Below are positions 35,511 to 47,635 of a stretch of 64,000 nucleotides of DNA, one piece after another. The stretch's first letter is position 1; every line of letters begins with the position of its first letter. The notes under the pieces were generated by a model. It was given only the letters and a program-made list of their open reading frames with translations, searched no databases and was not told where the DNA came from. A program made the position numbers and the translations under genes. The DNA is from Jeotgalibacillus soli. Lineage in GTDB: Bacteria; Bacillota; Bacilli; Bacillales; Jeotgalibacillaceae. Location of the stretch: positions 186,001 to 250,000 of the forward strand of contig NZ_JXRP01000018.1 of NCBI RefSeq assembly GCF_000829435.1, given 5' to 3'.

Positions 35511-36770
35511 ATGAATACGGTCATAGCATTTATCGTCATTTTCGGAGCGCTTGTTTTTTTCCATGAGCTTGGTCATTTTGTTTTTGCAAAACGTGCAGGG
35601 ATTTTGTGCCGTGAATTTGCGATTGGAATGGGTCCTAAGATATTGGCGTTTAAACGTAATGAGACACAATATACAATCAGGTTACTTCCAATCGGCGGTT
35701 ACGTTCGCATGGCTGGAGAAGACCATGAAATGGTGGATTTAAAGCCTGGTTTTCGAGTGGGCCTTATTTTAAATGAAGATAACACCGTTCAAAAAATGGT
35801 CGTCAATAATAAAGATCGTTACCCCAACCTCCATGTAATTGAAGTTGCTGAGGCTGATATTGAAAAAGAACTGTTTATTAAAGGGTACGAAGAGGGAGAA
35901 GAAGAGCTACAAATCTTCCGAATTGCACGAAATGCAGTATTTGTTGAAGATGAAGTAGAGTCCCAAATTGCTCCTTGGGATCGTCAATTTGCATCAAAAC
36001 GTCTTGGACAGCGGACAATGACTATTTTTGCAGGTCCTATGATGAATTTTGTTCTAGCGTTTTTTGTTTTTATGTTTATCGCATTACTTAATGGTACACC
36101 TACAAATGAACCTGAGCTGGGTACTTTAATTGAAGATGGCGCTGCAAAAGAAGCTGGTCTCCTAGAGGGTGACCGTGTATTGCAAATAAATGGTGAATCA
36201 ATCGAAGAATGGTCAGACATAACTGCGATTATTCAGCAAAGTCCGAATGAAGAAGTTATCATGAACATAGATCGTGATGGACAATCATTGTCAATTCCAG
36301 TGACACCGAAAGCTCAACAATTTGAGGATGCAGAAGTAGGCATGATTGGAGTATACAGTCCGATTGAAAAGTCACCAATACAAGCTGTTCAATTCGGTGC
36401 TGAGCAAACATATTTCTGGACGGTTGAAATTTTCAGGCTGCTAGGTCAGCTAGTAACAGGTCAGTTTACCATTGACGCATTATCAGGACCGGTCGGTATA
36501 TATAAATCTACAGAGATTGTTGCAGAATCAGGGATCTACAACTTAATGCGATGGGGTGCTATTTTAAGCATCAATTTAGGTATCATGAACCTTCTCCCTC
36601 TTCCTGCTTTGGACGGAGGAAGACTGTTGTTTTTCGCAGTGGAAGCTCTTCGTGGAAAACCGATCGATCGTCAAAAAGAAGGAATGGTCCACTTTATTGG
36701 ATTTGCACTTCTAATGGTATTAATGATCGTGGTTACATGGAATGATATACAGCGATTCTTTTTACAGTAA
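35511..36770 (+). CDS. rasP: RasP/RseP, site-2 intramembrane metalloprotease
   Basis: RasP cleaves membrane-embedded substrates such as anti-sigma factor RsiW and FtsL. The 419-residue protein has the zinc site HELGH at residues 18-22 in the first helix, a PDZ domain at about 190-275 (EAGLLEGDRVLQINGESIEE), and the second catalytic motif NLLPLPALDGG near 345. The frame opens at GTG 35499, but the ATG at 35511 is eight bases from AAAGGTGG. The repeat element lies just upstream and may alter its expression. Confidence 0.96.
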   Translation: MNTVIAFIVIFGALVFFHELGHFVFAKRAGILCREFAIGMGPKILAFKRNETQYTIRLLPIGGYVRMAGEDHEMVDLKPGFRVGLILNEDNTVQKMVVNNKDRYPNLHVIEVAEADIEKELFIKGYEEGEEELQIFRIARNAVFVEDEVESQIAPWDRQFASKRLGQRTMTIFAGPMMNFVLAFFVFMFIALLNGTPTNEPELGTLIEDGAAKEAGLLEGDRVLQINGESIEEWSDITAIIQQSPNEEVIMNIDRDGQSLSIPVTPKAQQFEDAEVGMIGVYSPIEKSPIQAVQFGAEQTYFWTVEIFRLLGQLVTGQFTIDALSGPVGIYKSTEIVAESGIYNLMRWGAILSINLGIMNLLPLPALDGGRLLFFAVEALRGKPIDRQKEGMVHFIGFALLMVLMIVVTWNDIQRFFLQ

Positions 36771-36795
36771 TTTATTTTGAGCAGAGGTGCTAACA

Positions 36796-38511
36796 ATGAA
36801 GCAAAGTCAAACGTTAATTCCAACACTGCGTGAAGTTCCAGCAGATGCGGATGTGAAAAGTCATCAATTATTGCTGCGTGCAGGATTTATTCGTCAAAAT
36901 ACAAGTGGTATATACTCTTTCCTGCCGTTAGGACGAAAAGTTCTCCAAAAAGTTGAAGCAATCGTTCGTGAAGAAATGGATGCTGCAGGTGGAGTCGAGA
37001 TGTTAATGCCGGCTCTTCAGCAAGCAGAGCTTTGGCAAGAGTCTGGTAGATGGGCTTCGTACGGACCAGAATTAATGAGAATGACAGATCGTCATAATCG
37101 TGAATTTGCTCTCGGTGCAACCCATGAGGAAATGGTTACAAGCTTAATTCGAGATGAGATAAAATCATATAAAAGGTTACCACTCACTGTTTACCAAATA
37201 CAATCAAAATTCAGAGACGAAAAACGACCAAGGTTTGGATTGCTTCGTGGCAGAGAATTTCTTATGAAGGATGCATATTCCTTCCATAGTGATCAAAAGA
37301 GTTTGGATGAAGCCTATGATCTTATGGTTACCGCTTATTCAAATATTTTCAGACGCTGTGGCTTGAATTTTCGGGCTGTTTTGGCTGATTCAGGAGCCAT
37401 TGGAGGGAAAGACAATCATGAATTCATGGTGCTTTCTGAAATAGGCGAGGATACAATTGCGTACTCCGATTCATCCGACTACGCAGCTAACCTTGAAATG
37501 GCTGCCGTTACGGTTGAGTATGAACAAAGAAAACATAGTGGCCAAAAAATGGCCCGGATAGAGACTCCTGATAAAAAATCGATTGCTGATGTGGCTGATT
37601 TTCTTCAGGTGGATCAGCAAGAAACTGTTAAATCGATGCTGTTTATTGTTGACGAAAAGCCAGTCCTTGTACTAGTTCGTGGAGATCATGAAGTAAACGA
37701 TATAAAAGTTAAAAACGTAATGAACGCAAAGGTAGTGGAGCTAGCTACCCCTGAAGAAACCGTTAAATGGCTCGGCGTAAACGTGGGGTCCATTGGACCA
37801 GTTCAAGTTCCAGAGAGTATTGAAGTGATTGCTGACAATGCGGTTAAGTTTTTGGGCGATATTGTTTGCGGGGCAAATGAAGAAGGAACTCATTATAAAC
37901 ATGTTCAGCTAGATCGCGATTTTTCTGTTAAAAAGTTTGATGATCTTCGCTTTGTTATTGAGGGTGATCCTTCTCCAGATGGAAATGGCACGATTCAATT
38001 TGCAAAAGGGATTGAAGTCGGACACGTGTTTAAGCTAGGTACGGTATATAGTGAAGCAATGAATGCAACAATCCTTGATGAAAATGGACGTGCCAAGCCG
38101 ATGATTATGGGCTGTTATGGTATCGGTGTATCAAGAACGGTGGCTGCAATAGCTGAACAATTTAATGATGACAATGGTCTTGTGTGGCCCGTTAATATTG
38201 CTCCATACAACCTTCATATTATTGCAGTCAATATGAAGGATGAGACGCAAGTTCAAGTCTCAGAAGAACTATACAAGCTATTGACTGATTACCGCTACAA
38301 TGTACTACTGGATGACCGGACAGAGCGAGTAGGAGTGAAATTCGCTGACTCTGATTTAATTGGTTTACCAGTACGGATTACAGTCGGTAAAAAAGCGTCT
38401 GAAGGAATTGTAGAAGTGAAAATCCGTAAGACAGGTGAAACATACGAGGTCCAAAAGGAAGAATTGACAGATAAATTACAGGATATTTTCCGTCAGCTCT
38501 CGAATATTTAA
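36796..38511 (+). CDS. proS: Prolyl-tRNA synthetase (bacterial type, with editing domain)
   Basis: ProS charges tRNA-Pro. The 571-residue class II synthetase has motif 1 in the N-terminal third, motif 2 around [20 protein letters not shown] (about 138-157), an inserted YbaK-like editing domain (about 225-400), motif 3 ([17 protein letters not shown]), and the C-terminal anticodon-binding domain (from about 475). An upstream in-frame GTG (36787) lies within the Shine-Dalgarno AGAGGTG; the ATG at 36796 is used. No T-box leader precedes it. Confidence 0.97.
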   Translation: MKQSQTLIPTLREVPADADVKSHQLLLRAGFIRQNTSGIYSFLPLGRKVLQKVEAIVREEMDAAGGVEMLMPALQQAELWQESGRWASYGPELMRMTDRHNREFALGATHEEMVTSLIRDEIKSYKRLPLTVYQIQSKFRDEKRPRFGLLRGREFLMKDAYSFHSDQKSLDEAYDLMVTAYSNIFRRCGLNFRAVLADSGAIGGKDNHEFMVLSEIGEDTIAYSDSSDYAANLEMAAVTVEYEQRKHSGQKMARIETPDKKSIADVADFLQVDQQETVKSMLFIVDEKPVLVLVRGDHEVNDIKVKNVMNAKVVELATPEETVKWLGVNVGSIGPVQVPESIEVIADNAVKFLGDIVCGANEEGTHYKHVQLDRDFSVKKFDDLRFVIEGDPSPDGNGTIQFAKGIEVGHVFKLGTVYSEAMNATILDENGRAKPMIMGCYGIGVSRTVAAIAEQFNDDNGLVWPVNIAPYNLHIIAVNMKDETQVQVSEELYKLLTDYRYNVLLDDRTERVGVKFADSDLIGLPVRITVGKKASEGIVEVKIRKTGETYEVQKEELTDKLQDIFRQLSNI

Positions 38512-38530
38512 CCCATACTATAATGTGAGG

Positions 38531-38562
38531 CAAAGGCTGGCGCACAAAGGTGCCAGCCTTTG
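38531..38562 (+). terminator. proS terminator
   Basis: Eleven perfect pairs (38531-38541 with 38552-38562) around a ten-base loop, followed by TTAATT. It ends the uppS-proS unit before polC. Confidence 0.75.
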
Positions 38563-38594
38563 TTAATTGGAAAGCGAGATCAATCCGATCAGAC

Positions 38595-38622
38595 TTGATA
38601 GACGTGTGCTTTTTGCTACATT
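38595..38622 (+). promoter_or_regulatory. polC promoter candidate
   Basis: TTGATA (38595-38600), 16-base spacer, TACATT (38617-38622) preceded by TGC. The leader to polC would be about 130 bases and contains a hairpin with TCGAGAGGT/ACCTCGA arms at about 38689-38717. Confidence 0.45.
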
Positions 38623-38755
38623 ACAGTCGAGCATCAATCCCGTCCAGCTAGTCAAGAATCATGAAGCTCTCATCATTGTATATATTTGTCGAGAGGTGCA
38701 AGGAGATTTAACCTCGAAATACCACATGATCGGATTAATATAAGGAGGGTAGAAG

Positions 38756-41700
38756 ATGACCCAGTCAATCGAATTAACTAAAAGAGAAAAGTTTCGGCTC
38801 CTCTTGACTCAGCTGGAGCTTACAGAAGATCTATATGCACGCCATTTCGAAGAAGCTGAGATCGATCGTCTATCCATTCATAAAGCATCGAAAACATGGC
38901 ATTTTCATTTCTTAATAAAACAAATAGTACCAAGTAACCTGATCATAGAATTTACAAAGCGTCTTAGGCAATCATTTCAGCACGTTGCAAATGTAAACTA
39001 CTCATTCCGCACGGTTGGCGGAGAATTTGACCAAGAACGCATTTTAGACTATTGGGAAACTTGCCTGCAGGAGCTTCAAGGGATTTCACCTCCTTTGCTC
39101 TCCCTGTTAACGAAGCAAAAACCTATAATTAATGGCAATCGAATTACTGTTTCTGTCTCTAACGAAACGGAAGGTATGCAAATTAAACGAAAATATGCAG
39201 ACACACTATGCTCGGCATTTTCTCTTTATGGTTTTCCTCCGCTTACTCTTCAAACAGAGGTAAGCGAGACGAATTCAACAGAAGAATATGAAGCGTTTGT
39301 TCAGTCCAAAAAGAAAGAAGAAGAAGCATGGGCGAAACAAGCGTTGATTGAGATGCAGAGAAAAGAAGAGGCAAATGCGCAAAGCGATGCTCCGACCGGT
39401 CCTGTTTCAATTGGTTATTCTATTAAACCGGAAGAACCCGTGGAAATACGTACCATTCATGATGAAGAACGCAAAATTGCGATCCAGGGACTAATTTTCG
39501 ATGCAGAAGTTAAAGAGCTTAGAAGCGGGCGGTCATTATTAACCTTTAAGGTGACGGATTACACAGATTCAATTCTTGTGAAAATGTTCTCGCGTGATAA
39601 AGAAGACGCAGTGATTATGAATCAAGTGAAAAAAGGAATGTGGGTTCGAGCAAAAGGCTCCATTCAGAACGATACATTTGTTCGTGACTTGGTGATGATT
39701 GCCCAGGATGTAATGGAAATACAGCCAAATTTGAGACAAGACACTGCGCCTGAAGATGAAAAACGTGTAGAACTTCACTTGCATACACCGATGAGTCAAA
39801 TGGATGCAGTATCTTCCGTTTCAAGCCTTGTCGGTCAAGCGGCAAAATGGGGACACAAAGCGATCGCCATTACAGACCATGCTGTAGCCCAGTCTTTCCC
39901 AGAAGCTTATAGTGCCGGTAAGAAAAACGGTGTGAAAATTCTGTATGGATTAGAAGCCAATTTGGTTGATGATGGAGTTCCGATTGCTTATAACGATGCT
40001 GATGTGCTTTTAGAAGACGCAAATTACATTGTTTTTGACGTAGAAACAACAGGTCTATCTGCCGTTTATGATAAAATTATTGAACTTGCGGCCGTGAAAA
40101 TCCACGGTGGTGAAATCATAGACAAATTCGAACGATTTGCCAATCCGCATCATCCTTTATCCGCGACCACCATCAATTTAACGGGTATCACAGATGACAT
40201 GGTAAAAAATGCTCCTGAAATCGAGCAAGTGCTGAAAGATTTTCATGAATGGGCGAAAGCCGATATTTTAGTTGCGCACAATGCTTCATTCGATATGGGA
40301 TTTTTGAATGTCGGCTACCGCAGAATTGGTCTTGGTAAAGCAACAAATCCGGTTATCGATACATTAGAGCTTGCAAGGTTTTTGCATCCGGAGATGAAAA
40401 ACCATCGATTGAACACGCTTGCCAAGAAATTTGAAGTAGAACTTACGCAGCATCACCGTGCTATATACGATGCGGAAGCGACAGGATATATCTTAGCGAA
40501 GATGCTGAAAAGCGCTCAAGAAAAAGAAATTCATCGTCATAATGAGTTAAATAATTATATGGGAGTCGGGGAAGCATTTAAACGTGCTCGGCCTAGTCAC
40601 GTAACTATTCTGGCTGAAACGGAAGTTGGATTAAAAAACCTTTTTAAGCTTGTATCTATCTCCCATTTAAATTACTTCTTCCGTGTTCCAAGAATTCCTC
40701 GATCGATCCTTCAAAAGTATCGTGAAGGCCTGTTGATCGGTTCTGCTTGTGAAAAAGGGGAAGTTTTTGGAGGAATGATGCAAAAATCACCTGAAGAGGT
40801 AGAAGAAACGGCATCCTTCTATGACTATATAGAGCTTCAGCCTAAGCCAGCGTATAAACATTTAATTGAGCAGGAACTTGTTCGTGACGAACAAAACCTT
40901 GAAGAGATCATGAAAAAAATAGTTGACCTTGGAGAAAAGCTCGATATTCCAGTAGTAGCAACGGGAAATGTACATTATTTAAATGAAAACGATAAGATTT
41001 ATCGAACGATATTGATTTCTTCTCAAGGAGGAGCCAATCCGCTTAATCGTCACGAGCTACCGGATGTCCATTTCAGAACAACAAATGAAATGCTTGATGA
41101 ATTTTCATTCTTAGGACAAGAGAAGGCAAAAGAAATTGTCGTAACAAATACGAACGCGATTAGTGAACGTATTAAGGATATAAAACCGATTAAGGACGAC
41201 TTGTATACACCAAAAATCGAAGGTGCAGATGAAGAAATGCGTGAAATGAGCTATAACATGGCACGAAGCATATATGGTGAAGATCTGCCTGAAATTGTAG
41301 AAGCCCGTCTTGAAAAAGAATTGAAAAGCATTATTGGACATGGCTTCGCTGTTATTTATTTGATTTCACACAAGCTTGTGAAAAAATCGCTGATTGACGG
41401 ATATCTGGTTGGTTCCCGTGGATCTGTCGGGTCATCATTTGTCGCCACGATGACAGAAATTACAGAAGTAAACCCGCTGCCTCCCCATTATGTTTGTTCA
41501 TCATGCAAGAAATCTGAATTCTTTAATGATGGCTCTGTTAGTTCAGGTTTCGATTTACCGGATAAAGATTGTCCAGACTGTCATATTCCATACACGAAGG
41601 ATGGCCAGGACATTCCATTTGAAACCTTCCTAGGTTTTAAAGGAGATAAAGTACCTGATATTGATTTGAACTTTAGCGGTGAATATCAGCCGGTTGCCCA

Positions 41701-43075
41701 TAACTACACGAAGGAACTGTTTGGTGAAGATTATGTATACCGGGCTGGAACTATAGGCACGGTAGCGGATAAAACAGCCTTTGGATATGTCAAAGGGTAT
41801 GCAAATGATCGAAATCTTCAATTCCGAGGAGCGGAGGTTGAACGGCTCGTTCAAGGATGTACAGGAGTTAAGCGGACAACCGGACAGCATCCGGGAGGAA
41901 TTATCGTTGTTCCAGATTATATGGATATTTATGACTTTTCACCAATTCAGTTCCCGGCCGATGATAATAAGTCAGGATGGAAAACGACTCACTTTGACTT
42001 CCATTCTATCCATGACAATTTGTTAAAGCTGGATATTCTTGGCCACGATGATCCAACCGTTATTCGTATGCTGCAGGATCTTTCAGGAATTGATCCAAAA
42101 ACGATTCCTACAGATGACCCGGAAGTCATGAAAATCTTTAGTGGAACCGAATCACTAGGGGTTACGGAAGATCAGATTTTGTGTAAAACAGGTACATTGG
42201 GAATACCGGAGTTTGGTACCCGTTTTGTAAGACAAATGCTTGAAGACACAAAACCAACCACCTTTTCCGAGCTTGTACAGATCTCAGGGCTATCCCACGG
42301 AACAGATGTATGGCTTGGAAACGCACAGGAGCTCATTCATAATGGCATTTGCGAGCTATCTGACGTAATTGGCTGTCGTGATGACATCATGGTTTATTTA
42401 ATCTATCAGGGTCTTGAACCTTCACTTGCTTTTAAAATTATGGAGTCTGTTCGTAAGGGGAAGGGCTTGTCTCCTGAATTTGAGGAAGAAATGAAGAAAA
42501 ATGAAGTGCCTGACTGGTATATCGATTCCTGTAAAAAAATCAAATATATGTTTCCGAAAGCCCACGCCGCAGCATATGTATTGATGGCAGTACGTATTGC
42601 GTATTTTAAAGTTCACCATCCACAGCTTTACTATGCAGCATACTTTACTGTACGGGCAGAGGATTTCGATCTTGAAGCAATGAAAGCAGGCTCTCAAGCG
42701 ATAAAATCAAAAATTGAAGAGATTAATGCAAAGGGGCTTGATGCAGCTCCAAAAGAAAAGAGTTTGCTGACGGTGCTTGAGCTTTGTCTTGAAATGTGCG
42801 AGAGAGGCTATTCTTTTACACAGGTAGATTTGTATAAATCAGATGCCAAAAACTTTATCATTGAAGGAAATAGTCTTATTCCTCCATTTAATGCGATACC
42901 TGGGCTTGGAACGAATGCGGCACTTAATATTGTTGCAGCGAGAGAGCAAGGGGAATTTTTATCTAAAGAGGATTTGCAGAAGAGAGGCAAGGTATCAAAG
43001 ACGATAATCGAGTATCTCGATTCGCAGGGATGCCTTGATGGAATGCCTGATCAGAACCAGTTATCTTTGTTCTGA
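38756..43075 (+). CDS. polC: DNA polymerase III alpha subunit, PolC type
   Basis: PolC is the replicative DNA polymerase of low-GC Gram-positives. The 1439-residue protein shows an N-terminal domain, OB fold (about 235-320), a split PHP domain ([15 protein letters not shown] near 338), an inserted DEDD proofreading exonuclease (VFDVETTG near 425; later [11 protein letters not shown]), a four-Cys zinc site (CSSCKK ... CPDC), the catalytic acidic motif DIDLNFSG near 968-975, and C-terminal duplex-binding region. Length agrees with B. subtilis (1437). Start ATG after AAGGAGGGT. Confidence 0.98.
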   Translation: MTQSIELTKREKFRLLLTQLELTEDLYARHFEEAEIDRLSIHKASKTWHFHFLIKQIVPSNLIIEFTKRLRQSFQHVANVNYSFRTVGGEFDQERILDYWETCLQELQGISPPLLSLLTKQKPIINGNRITVSVSNETEGMQIKRKYADTLCSAFSLYGFPPLTLQTEVSETNSTEEYEAFVQSKKKEEEAWAKQALIEMQRKEEANAQSDAPTGPVSIGYSIKPEEPVEIRTIHDEERKIAIQGLIFDAEVKELRSGRSLLTFKVTDYTDSILVKMFSRDKEDAVIMNQVKKGMWVRAKGSIQNDTFVRDLVMIAQDVMEIQPNLRQDTAPEDEKRVELHLHTPMSQMDAVSSVSSLVGQAAKWGHKAIAITDHAVAQSFPEAYSAGKKNGVKILYGLEANLVDDGVPIAYNDADVLLEDANYIVFDVETTGLSAVYDKIIELAAVKIHGGEIIDKFERFANPHHPLSATTINLTGITDDMVKNAPEIEQVLKDFHEWAKADILVAHNASFDMGFLNVGYRRIGLGKATNPVIDTLELARFLHPEMKNHRLNTLAKKFEVELTQHHRAIYDAEATGYILAKMLKSAQEKEIHRHNELNNYMGVGEAFKRARPSHVTILAETEVGLKNLFKLVSISHLNYFFRVPRIPRSILQKYREGLLIGSACEKGEVFGGMMQKSPEEVEETASFYDYIELQPKPAYKHLIEQELVRDEQNLEEIMKKIVDLGEKLDIPVVATGNVHYLNENDKIYRTILISSQGGANPLNRHELPDVHFRTTNEMLDEFSFLGQEKAKEIVVTNTNAISERIKDIKPIKDDLYTPKIEGADEEMREMSYNMARSIYGEDLPEIVEARLEKELKSIIGHGFAVIYLISHKLVKKSLIDGYLVGSRGSVGSSFVATMTEITEVNPLPPHYVCSSCKKSEFFNDGSVSSGFDLPDKDCPDCHIPYTKDGQDIPFETFLGFKGDKVPDIDLNFSGEYQPVAHNYTKELFGEDYVYRAGTIGTVADKTAFGYVKGYANDRNLQFRGAEVERLVQGCTGVKRTTGQHPGGIIVVPDYMDIYDFSPIQFPADDNKSGWKTTHFDFHSIHDNLLKLDILGHDDPTVIRMLQDLSGIDPKTIPTDDPEVMKIFSGTESLGVTEDQILCKTGTLGIPEFGTRFVRQMLEDTKPTTFSELVQISGLSHGTDVWLGNAQELIHNGICELSDVIGCRDDIMVYLIYQGLEPSLAFKIMESVRKGKGLSPEFEEEMKKNEVPDWYIDSCKKIKYMFPKAHAAAYVLMAVRIAYFKVHHPQLYYAAYFTVRAEDFDLEAMKAGSQAIKSKIEEINAKGLDAAPKEKSLLTVLELCLEMCERGYSFTQVDLYKSDAKNFIIEGNSLIPPFNAIPGLGTNAALNIVAAREQGEFLSKEDLQKRGKVSKTIIEYLDSQGCLDGMPDQNQLSLF

Positions 43076-43080
43076 TCCAT

Positions 43081-43109
43081 TTGCATCAATGTTTAATATA
43101 TGGTAATAT
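43081..43109 (+). promoter_or_regulatory. rimP-nusA operon promoter
   Basis: TTGCAT (43081-43086), a 17-base spacer and TAATAT (43104-43109) preceded by TGG. It begins six bases after the polC stop. Confidence 0.6.
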
Positions 43110-43143
43110 TACTTTTGGAAATACTACTGATAACTCTGACGTC

Positions 43144-43170
43144 AAAAGAGTGGGTCCCGCCCGCTCTTTT
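43144..43170 (+). terminator. polC terminator or rimP leader attenuator
   Basis: Eleven pairs (43144-43154 with 43160-43170, one G-U) around a five-base loop, ending in TTTT. Since it lies downstream of the rimP promoter candidate, it would terminate polC but could also attenuate the rimP operon. Confidence 0.75.
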
Positions 43171-43211
43171 GTGTTGTTTCAGACATTTTTCAAAGAATAA
43201 TGGAGGAAACG

Positions 43212-43682
43212 ATGAGTAAAATTAATGAACTCGTTGAAACATTGGTGACACCCATTCTTGATGACTTGGACCTTGAACTTGTAGAAGTAGAATTCGCAAA
43301 AGAAGGATCAAATTGGTTCTTAAGAGTATTTATTGATAAAGAAGCTGGGGTAGACATTGAAGAATGCGGGATAGTCAGTGAACGCTTAAGTGAAAAGCTT
43401 GATGAACTGGATCCGATCCAGCAGAACTACTTCCTCGAGGTATCATCACCAGGTGCTGAACGCCCATTGAAAAAGGAAAGAGACTTTCTAAAAGCAATAG
43501 GTAAAAATGTTTATATTAAAACATATGAACCAATTGACGGAATGAAGGAATTTGAAGGTATTCTCGAGTCTTATGATGGCATAACACTGGGAGTAGCAGT
43601 AAAGATTAAAACTAGAAAGAAAAATGTAACGATTCCTAAGGAAAAAGTCGCGAAAGCAAGACTAGCTGTTTCCTTTTCCTAG
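43212..43682 (+). CDS. rimP: Ribosome maturation factor RimP
   Basis: RimP (YlxS) assists 30S assembly. The 156-residue protein starts [19 protein letters not shown], has the [20 protein letters not shown] core near 78-97 and a C-terminal Sm-like barrel. The frame opens at an ATG (43200) overlapping the Shine-Dalgarno TGGAGGA; the ATG at 43212 is the correct start. It is the first gene of the nusA-infB operon. Confidence 0.95.
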   Translation: MSKINELVETLVTPILDDLDLELVEVEFAKEGSNWFLRVFIDKEAGVDIEECGIVSERLSEKLDELDPIQQNYFLEVSSPGAERPLKKERDFLKAIGKNVYIKTYEPIDGMKEFEGILESYDGITLGVAVKIKTRKKNVTIPKEKVAKARLAVSFS

Positions 43683-43738
43683 GTAAGGATCACGGGAACT
43701 CCCCTTACATAAGGGAACGGAAGGGAGATGACAATCTA

Positions 43739-44863
43739 ATGAGTACAGAGTTGTTGGATGCTCTTACATTCTTAGAGAAAGAGAAAGGCATAAACCGGGA
43801 TGTTTTAGTTGATGCAATTGAAGCAGCATTGGTTTCTGCCTATAAACGTAATTTTAATCAGGCGCAAAATGTTCGTGTGGATCTCAATTTGGACAATGGT
43901 TCCATGAGGGTGTTTGCAAGGAAAGAAGTTGTGGATGAAGTGTTTGATTCCCGACTCGAAATCTCCCTCGAGGATGCACATGAAATTGACCCTGGGTTTG
44001 ATATTGGGGACATTGTTGAGCTTGAGGTGACACCTCGTAATTTTGGGCGAATTGCTGCACAAACAGCTAAGCAAGTCGTTACTCAGCGTGTTCGTGAAGC
44101 AGAAAGAGGCATTATCTACACTGAGTTCGTTGATCGTGAAGACGATATTATGACTGGAATTGTCCAGCGTCAGGATCATCGCTTTATTTATGTTGCACTT
44201 GGCAAAATAGAGGCCTTGCTTCCATTGAATGAACAAATGCCAAATGAGAGCTACAAGCCACATGACCGTATCAAAGTTTATATTACAAAGGTTGAACGCA
44301 CAACGAAAGGGCCTCAAATTTTTGTGTCTAGAACACATCCTGGTCTTTTGAAACGCTTATTTGAAGTAGAGGTTCCTGAAATTTTTGATGGAACAGTTGA
44401 GATTAAATCGGTATCACGCGAAGCTGGGGACCGTTCAAAAATCTCTGTTTACTCAGATAATGAAGAAGTTGATGCAGTCGGCTCTTGTGTCGGTGCGAAG
44501 GGTTCAAGGGTACAAGCCATTGTAAACGAACTAAAAGGTGAAAAAATTGACATTGTTGAATGGTCTGAGGATCCAAAGTTATTTGTTGCAAATGCATTAA
44601 GTCCGTCTAAAGTGGTCGATGTTCAAGTTCGAGAAGAAGAAAAAGCAACGACAGTGATTGTGCCTGATTACCAGCTTTCTCTTGCCATTGGAAAGCGCGG
44701 GCAAAATGCTCGACTTGCTGCCAAGCTTACCGGCTGGAAGATTGATATTAAGAGTGAAACAGATGCACGTGAACTAGGCATTTTCCCACGTGATGATCAG
44801 CCGCTTTTTTCAGAGGAAGAAATGGACAATTCCTTTAAATATTCAGATGATGACATCGAATAA
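43739..44863 (+). CDS. nusA: Transcription termination/antitermination factor NusA
   Basis: NusA binds RNA polymerase and modulates pausing and termination. The 374 residues comprise the N-terminal RNAP-binding domain, an S1 domain (about 135-200), and two KH domains, with [20 protein letters not shown] and [19 protein letters not shown] as the KH GXXG motifs. It lacks the C-terminal acidic repeats of E. coli NusA, as is normal in Firmicutes. Shine-Dalgarno is AAGGGAG. Confidence 0.97.
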   Translation: MSTELLDALTFLEKEKGINRDVLVDAIEAALVSAYKRNFNQAQNVRVDLNLDNGSMRVFARKEVVDEVFDSRLEISLEDAHEIDPGFDIGDIVELEVTPRNFGRIAAQTAKQVVTQRVREAERGIIYTEFVDREDDIMTGIVQRQDHRFIYVALGKIEALLPLNEQMPNESYKPHDRIKVYITKVERTTKGPQIFVSRTHPGLLKRLFEVEVPEIFDGTVEIKSVSREAGDRSKISVYSDNEEVDAVGSCVGAKGSRVQAIVNELKGEKIDIVEWSEDPKLFVANALSPSKVVDVQVREEEKATTVIVPDYQLSLAIGKRGQNARLAAKLTGWKIDIKSETDARELGIFPRDDQPLFSEEEMDNSFKYSDDDIE

Positions 44864-44878
44864 GAGGGGTGAAAATCC

Positions 44879-45163
44879 ATGTCAGGAAATAAAAAAATAC
44901 CTTTACGAAAATGTATTGCTACCAATGAAATGAAAACAAAGAAAGAAATGGTGAGAATCGTCCGTTCAAAAGAAGGAGACGTTTCCATAGATGTGACCGG
45001 CAAAAAATCCGGTCGTGGTGCCTATTTATCAAAAGATAAAGAAGCAATTTTAAAAGCGAAAAAAAAGAATATACTGTCTGGTCATCTACAAGCAAAAATC
45101 GATGAATCTATTTATGACGAATTACTTGCTTTGGTAGAGGAAGAAGCAGGGGCCGAGAAATGA
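44879..45163 (+). CDS. ylxR: YlxR, DUF448 nucleic acid-binding protein
   Basis: This 94-residue basic protein has the YlxR signature near the N-terminus ([17 protein letters not shown]) and the [13 protein letters not shown] motif. The fold in homologues suggests RNA binding; it has also been tied to RNase P in recent work on B. subtilis, and to gene regulation. It is fixed between nusA and the L7Ae-like gene, overlapping the latter by four bases. Confidence 0.95.
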   Translation: MSGNKKIPLRKCIATNEMKTKKEMVRIVRSKEGDVSIDVTGKKSGRGAYLSKDKEAILKAKKKNILSGHLQAKIDESIYDELLALVEEEAGAEK

Positions 45164-45468
45164 TGAAAAGCAAATGGACGTCATTATTAGGTCTTGCAAC
45201 TCGAGCAGGAAAAGTGATTTCAGGGGAAGAATTAGTCGTCAGAGAAGTTCGCTCACAAAAGGCAAAGCTCGTAATTCTTTCGAATGATGCCTCAGCGAAT
45301 ACAAGCAAAAAAATTCTCGACAAATGCAGTCATTATCATGTACCCGTTCACAAGGTACCTGATCGATATACGCTTGGTCACGCGATTGGAAAGGATGCAA
45401 GAGTTACAATTGCTGTAATGGATGCAGGCTTTGCGAAATCGCTGATCACACTGCTCGATGAATCTTAA
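45160..45468 (+). CDS. rplGA: L7Ae-family RNA-binding protein YlxQ
   Basis: The 102-residue product is of the L7Ae/L30e family that recognises kink-turn RNA. Visible motifs are [20 protein letters not shown] at about 7-26 and [17 protein letters not shown] second ATG at 45163 follows at once. The role in Bacillus is unclear; kink-turn binding in vitro is known for the family. It is co-translated with ylxR and followed by infB. Confidence 0.93.
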   Translation: MMKSKWTSLLGLATRAGKVISGEELVVREVRSQKAKLVILSNDASANTSKKILDKCSHYHVPVHKVPDRYTLGHAIGKDARVTIAVMDAGFAKSLITLLDES

Positions 45469-45481
45469 CGGGGGTGAACGA

Positions 45482-47635
45482 ATGAGTAAATTACGTGTAT
45501 ATGAATATGCAAAAAAACAAAATGTCACCAGTAAAGAAATTATCGATAAATTAAAAAATATGAATATTATTGTGTCTAACCATATGGCGACACTAGAAGG
45601 AGAGGCGATCACGAAATTGGATGCTTCTTACTCAAAAGAAAACTCATCTAATCAGCCAGCAGCAAAACAAGAAAACACGTCTAATCGTCCAAAGGGACAA
45701 GGACAGGAAAACCGTTCTGCAGGGCAAGGGAATCAGAAAGCCGGCGGTCAAGGTCAAAACCGGAACCGTAATCAAAACCAGCGAAACAATCAGGGCGGAA
45801 ATCGCAATCAAAAGAACAACCGCAACCAAAAAAATACAAACAAAGTACCATTTCAGCCTACTCCTATGAAACCAAGAGAGCTACCTGAAAAAATCACTTT
45901 TGTTGAATCGTTAACCGTTGCTGAGCTGGCTAAAAAGCTCCACCGAGAGCCTTCTGAGCTTATTAAAAAGCTCTTTTTACTTGGTGTTATGGCGACAATC
46001 AACCAAGAGCTTGATAAAGATTCAATTGAATTGTTATGTACGGATTATGGTGTTGAGGTAGAGGAAGAAATTCTTATCGACAGCACAGATCTTGAAACGT
46101 ATTTCGAAGAAGAGCATGATGAAGATGCGTTAATCGAACGTCCTTCTGTTGTAACCATTATGGGTCACGTTGACCATGGTAAAACGACCTTGCTTGACTC
46201 TATTCGTAATACAAAAATTACAGAAGGTGAAGCAGGTGGAATCACCCAGCATATTGGTGCTTACCAAGTGCCTGTAAATAATAAAAGAATTACCTTTCTT
46301 GATACCCCAGGACATGCAGCGTTTACAACCATGCGTGCTCGCGGTGCTAAGGTAACGGATATTACAATCCTTGTTGTTGCAGCAGACGACGGTGTAATGC
46401 CGCAAACGGTAGAAGCAATTAATCACGCAAAAGCGGCAGAGGTACCAATTATTGTAGCAGTAAACAAAATGGACAAACCCTCTGCCAACCCTGATCGCGT
46501 TATGCAAGAGCTTACAGAACACGGTTTAGTTTCTGAAGCTTGGGGCGGGGAGACAATTTTTGTTCCTATCTCTGCATTAAATGGTGAAGGGATCGACAAC
46601 CTATTAGAGATGGTTCTTCTCGTTGGTGAGGTCGAAGAATACAAAGCAAATCCAAAACGACGTGCACTGGGCACCGTTATTGAAGCTGAGCTTGATAAAG
46701 GACGTGGTTCAGTGGCTACATTACTAGTCCAAGACGGTACTCTGCGTATAGGAGACCCGATTGTGGTTGGTAAAACATTTGGCCGCGTTCGTGCTATGGT
46801 CAACGATTTAGGACGTCGTGTAAAAGAAGCCGGTCCTTCTACGCCAGTAGAAATTACCGGTCTGAACGATGTTCCATTAGCAGGTGATCGCTTCGTTGTA
46901 TTTGAAGACGAGAAAACTGCTCGCTCTATAGGTGAAACACGAGCTCAACAGGCTCTTCAAGCACAGCGTGGAGAAAAAACACGTGTTAGCCTTGATAACT
47001 TATTTGAGCAAATGAAGCAAGGTGAAATGAAAGACCTTAACGTCATTGTTAAAGGCGACGTTCAAGGTTCAGTTGAAGCGGTTGCTGCTTCTTTACTGAA
47101 GATCGATGTTGAAGGTGTTAATGTTAAAATTATTCATACGGCTGTAGGGGCAATTACAGAATCAGATATTACACTGGCAGCAGCTTCGAATGCAATCGTA
47201 ATCGGATTCAATGTTCGTCCAGATGCCAATGCAAAACGTACAGCTGATGCGGAACAGGTTGATGTTCGTCTGCACCGGATTATTTACAAAGTTATTGAAG
47301 AAATTGAAGCGGCGATGGAAGGCTTACTTGACCCTGAATTTGAAGAAAAAGTGATTGGTCAGGCCGAGGTTCGTCAAACCTTCAAAGTGTCGAAAGTAGG
47401 TACGATTGCAGGTAGCTATGTAACGGAAGGAAAGATCACCCGTGACAGCGGCATTCGTTTACTTCGTGACGGAATTGTCATCTTTGAAGGGGAGCTTGAT
47501 ACATTGAAGCGCTTTAAAGACGATGTGAAAGAAGTTGCAAAAGGATATGAGTGCGGTATTACCGTTAAGAACTTCAATGATGTAAAAGAAGGCGACATTT
47601 TTGAAGCCTTCATTATGGAAGAGATCAAACGTTAA
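45482..47635 (+). CDS. infB: Translation initiation factor IF-2
   Basis: IF-2 brings fMet-tRNA to the 30S and promotes subunit joining. Of 717 residues, about 55-130 are a low-complexity Asn/Gln/Gly/Arg-rich linker; the IF2-N motif follows (about 140-190). The GTPase domain has G1 GHVDHGKT at 228-235, DTPGH and NKMD, then domains II-IV. The frame opens at 45458, but the ATG at 45482 has a GGGGGTGA Shine-Dalgarno. Its stop overlaps ylxP by one base. Confidence 0.97.
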   Translation: MSKLRVYEYAKKQNVTSKEIIDKLKNMNIIVSNHMATLEGEAITKLDASYSKENSSNQPAAKQENTSNRPKGQGQENRSAGQGNQKAGGQGQNRNRNQNQRNNQGGNRNQKNNRNQKNTNKVPFQPTPMKPRELPEKITFVESLTVAELAKKLHREPSELIKKLFLLGVMATINQELDKDSIELLCTDYGVEVEEEILIDSTDLETYFEEEHDEDALIERPSVVTIMGHVDHGKTTLLDSIRNTKITEGEAGGITQHIGAYQVPVNNKRITFLDTPGHAAFTTMRARGAKVTDITILVVAADDGVMPQTVEAINHAKAAEVPIIVAVNKMDKPSANPDRVMQELTEHGLVSEAWGGETIFVPISALNGEGIDNLLEMVLLVGEVEEYKANPKRRALGTVIEAELDKGRGSVATLLVQDGTLRIGDPIVVGKTFGRVRAMVNDLGRRVKEAGPSTPVEITGLNDVPLAGDRFVVFEDEKTARSIGETRAQQALQAQRGEKTRVSLDNLFEQMKQGEMKDLNVIVKGDVQGSVEAVAASLLKIDVEGVNVKIIHTAVGAITESDITLAAASNAIVIGFNVRPDANAKRTADAEQVDVRLHRIIYKVIEEIEAAMEGLLDPEFEEKVIGQAEVRQTFKVSKVGTIAGSYVTEGKITRDSGIRLLRDGIVIFEGELDTLKRFKDDVKEVAKGYECGITVKNFNDVKEGDIFEAFIMEEIKR

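Noticed and set aside
36771-36795. T-box riboswitch for proS
   Set aside because: The gap before proS is only 25 bases, too short for a T-box.
43805-44338. 177-codon frame on the minus strand inside nusA
   Set aside because: It is antisense to a perfect NusA protein, has a composition of a shadow frame (Cys/Asn/Phe-rich) and no ribosome-binding site.
46130-46522. 130-codon frame on the minus strand inside infB
   Set aside because: Antisense to the IF-2 GTPase domain, Cys-rich and without a start signal.
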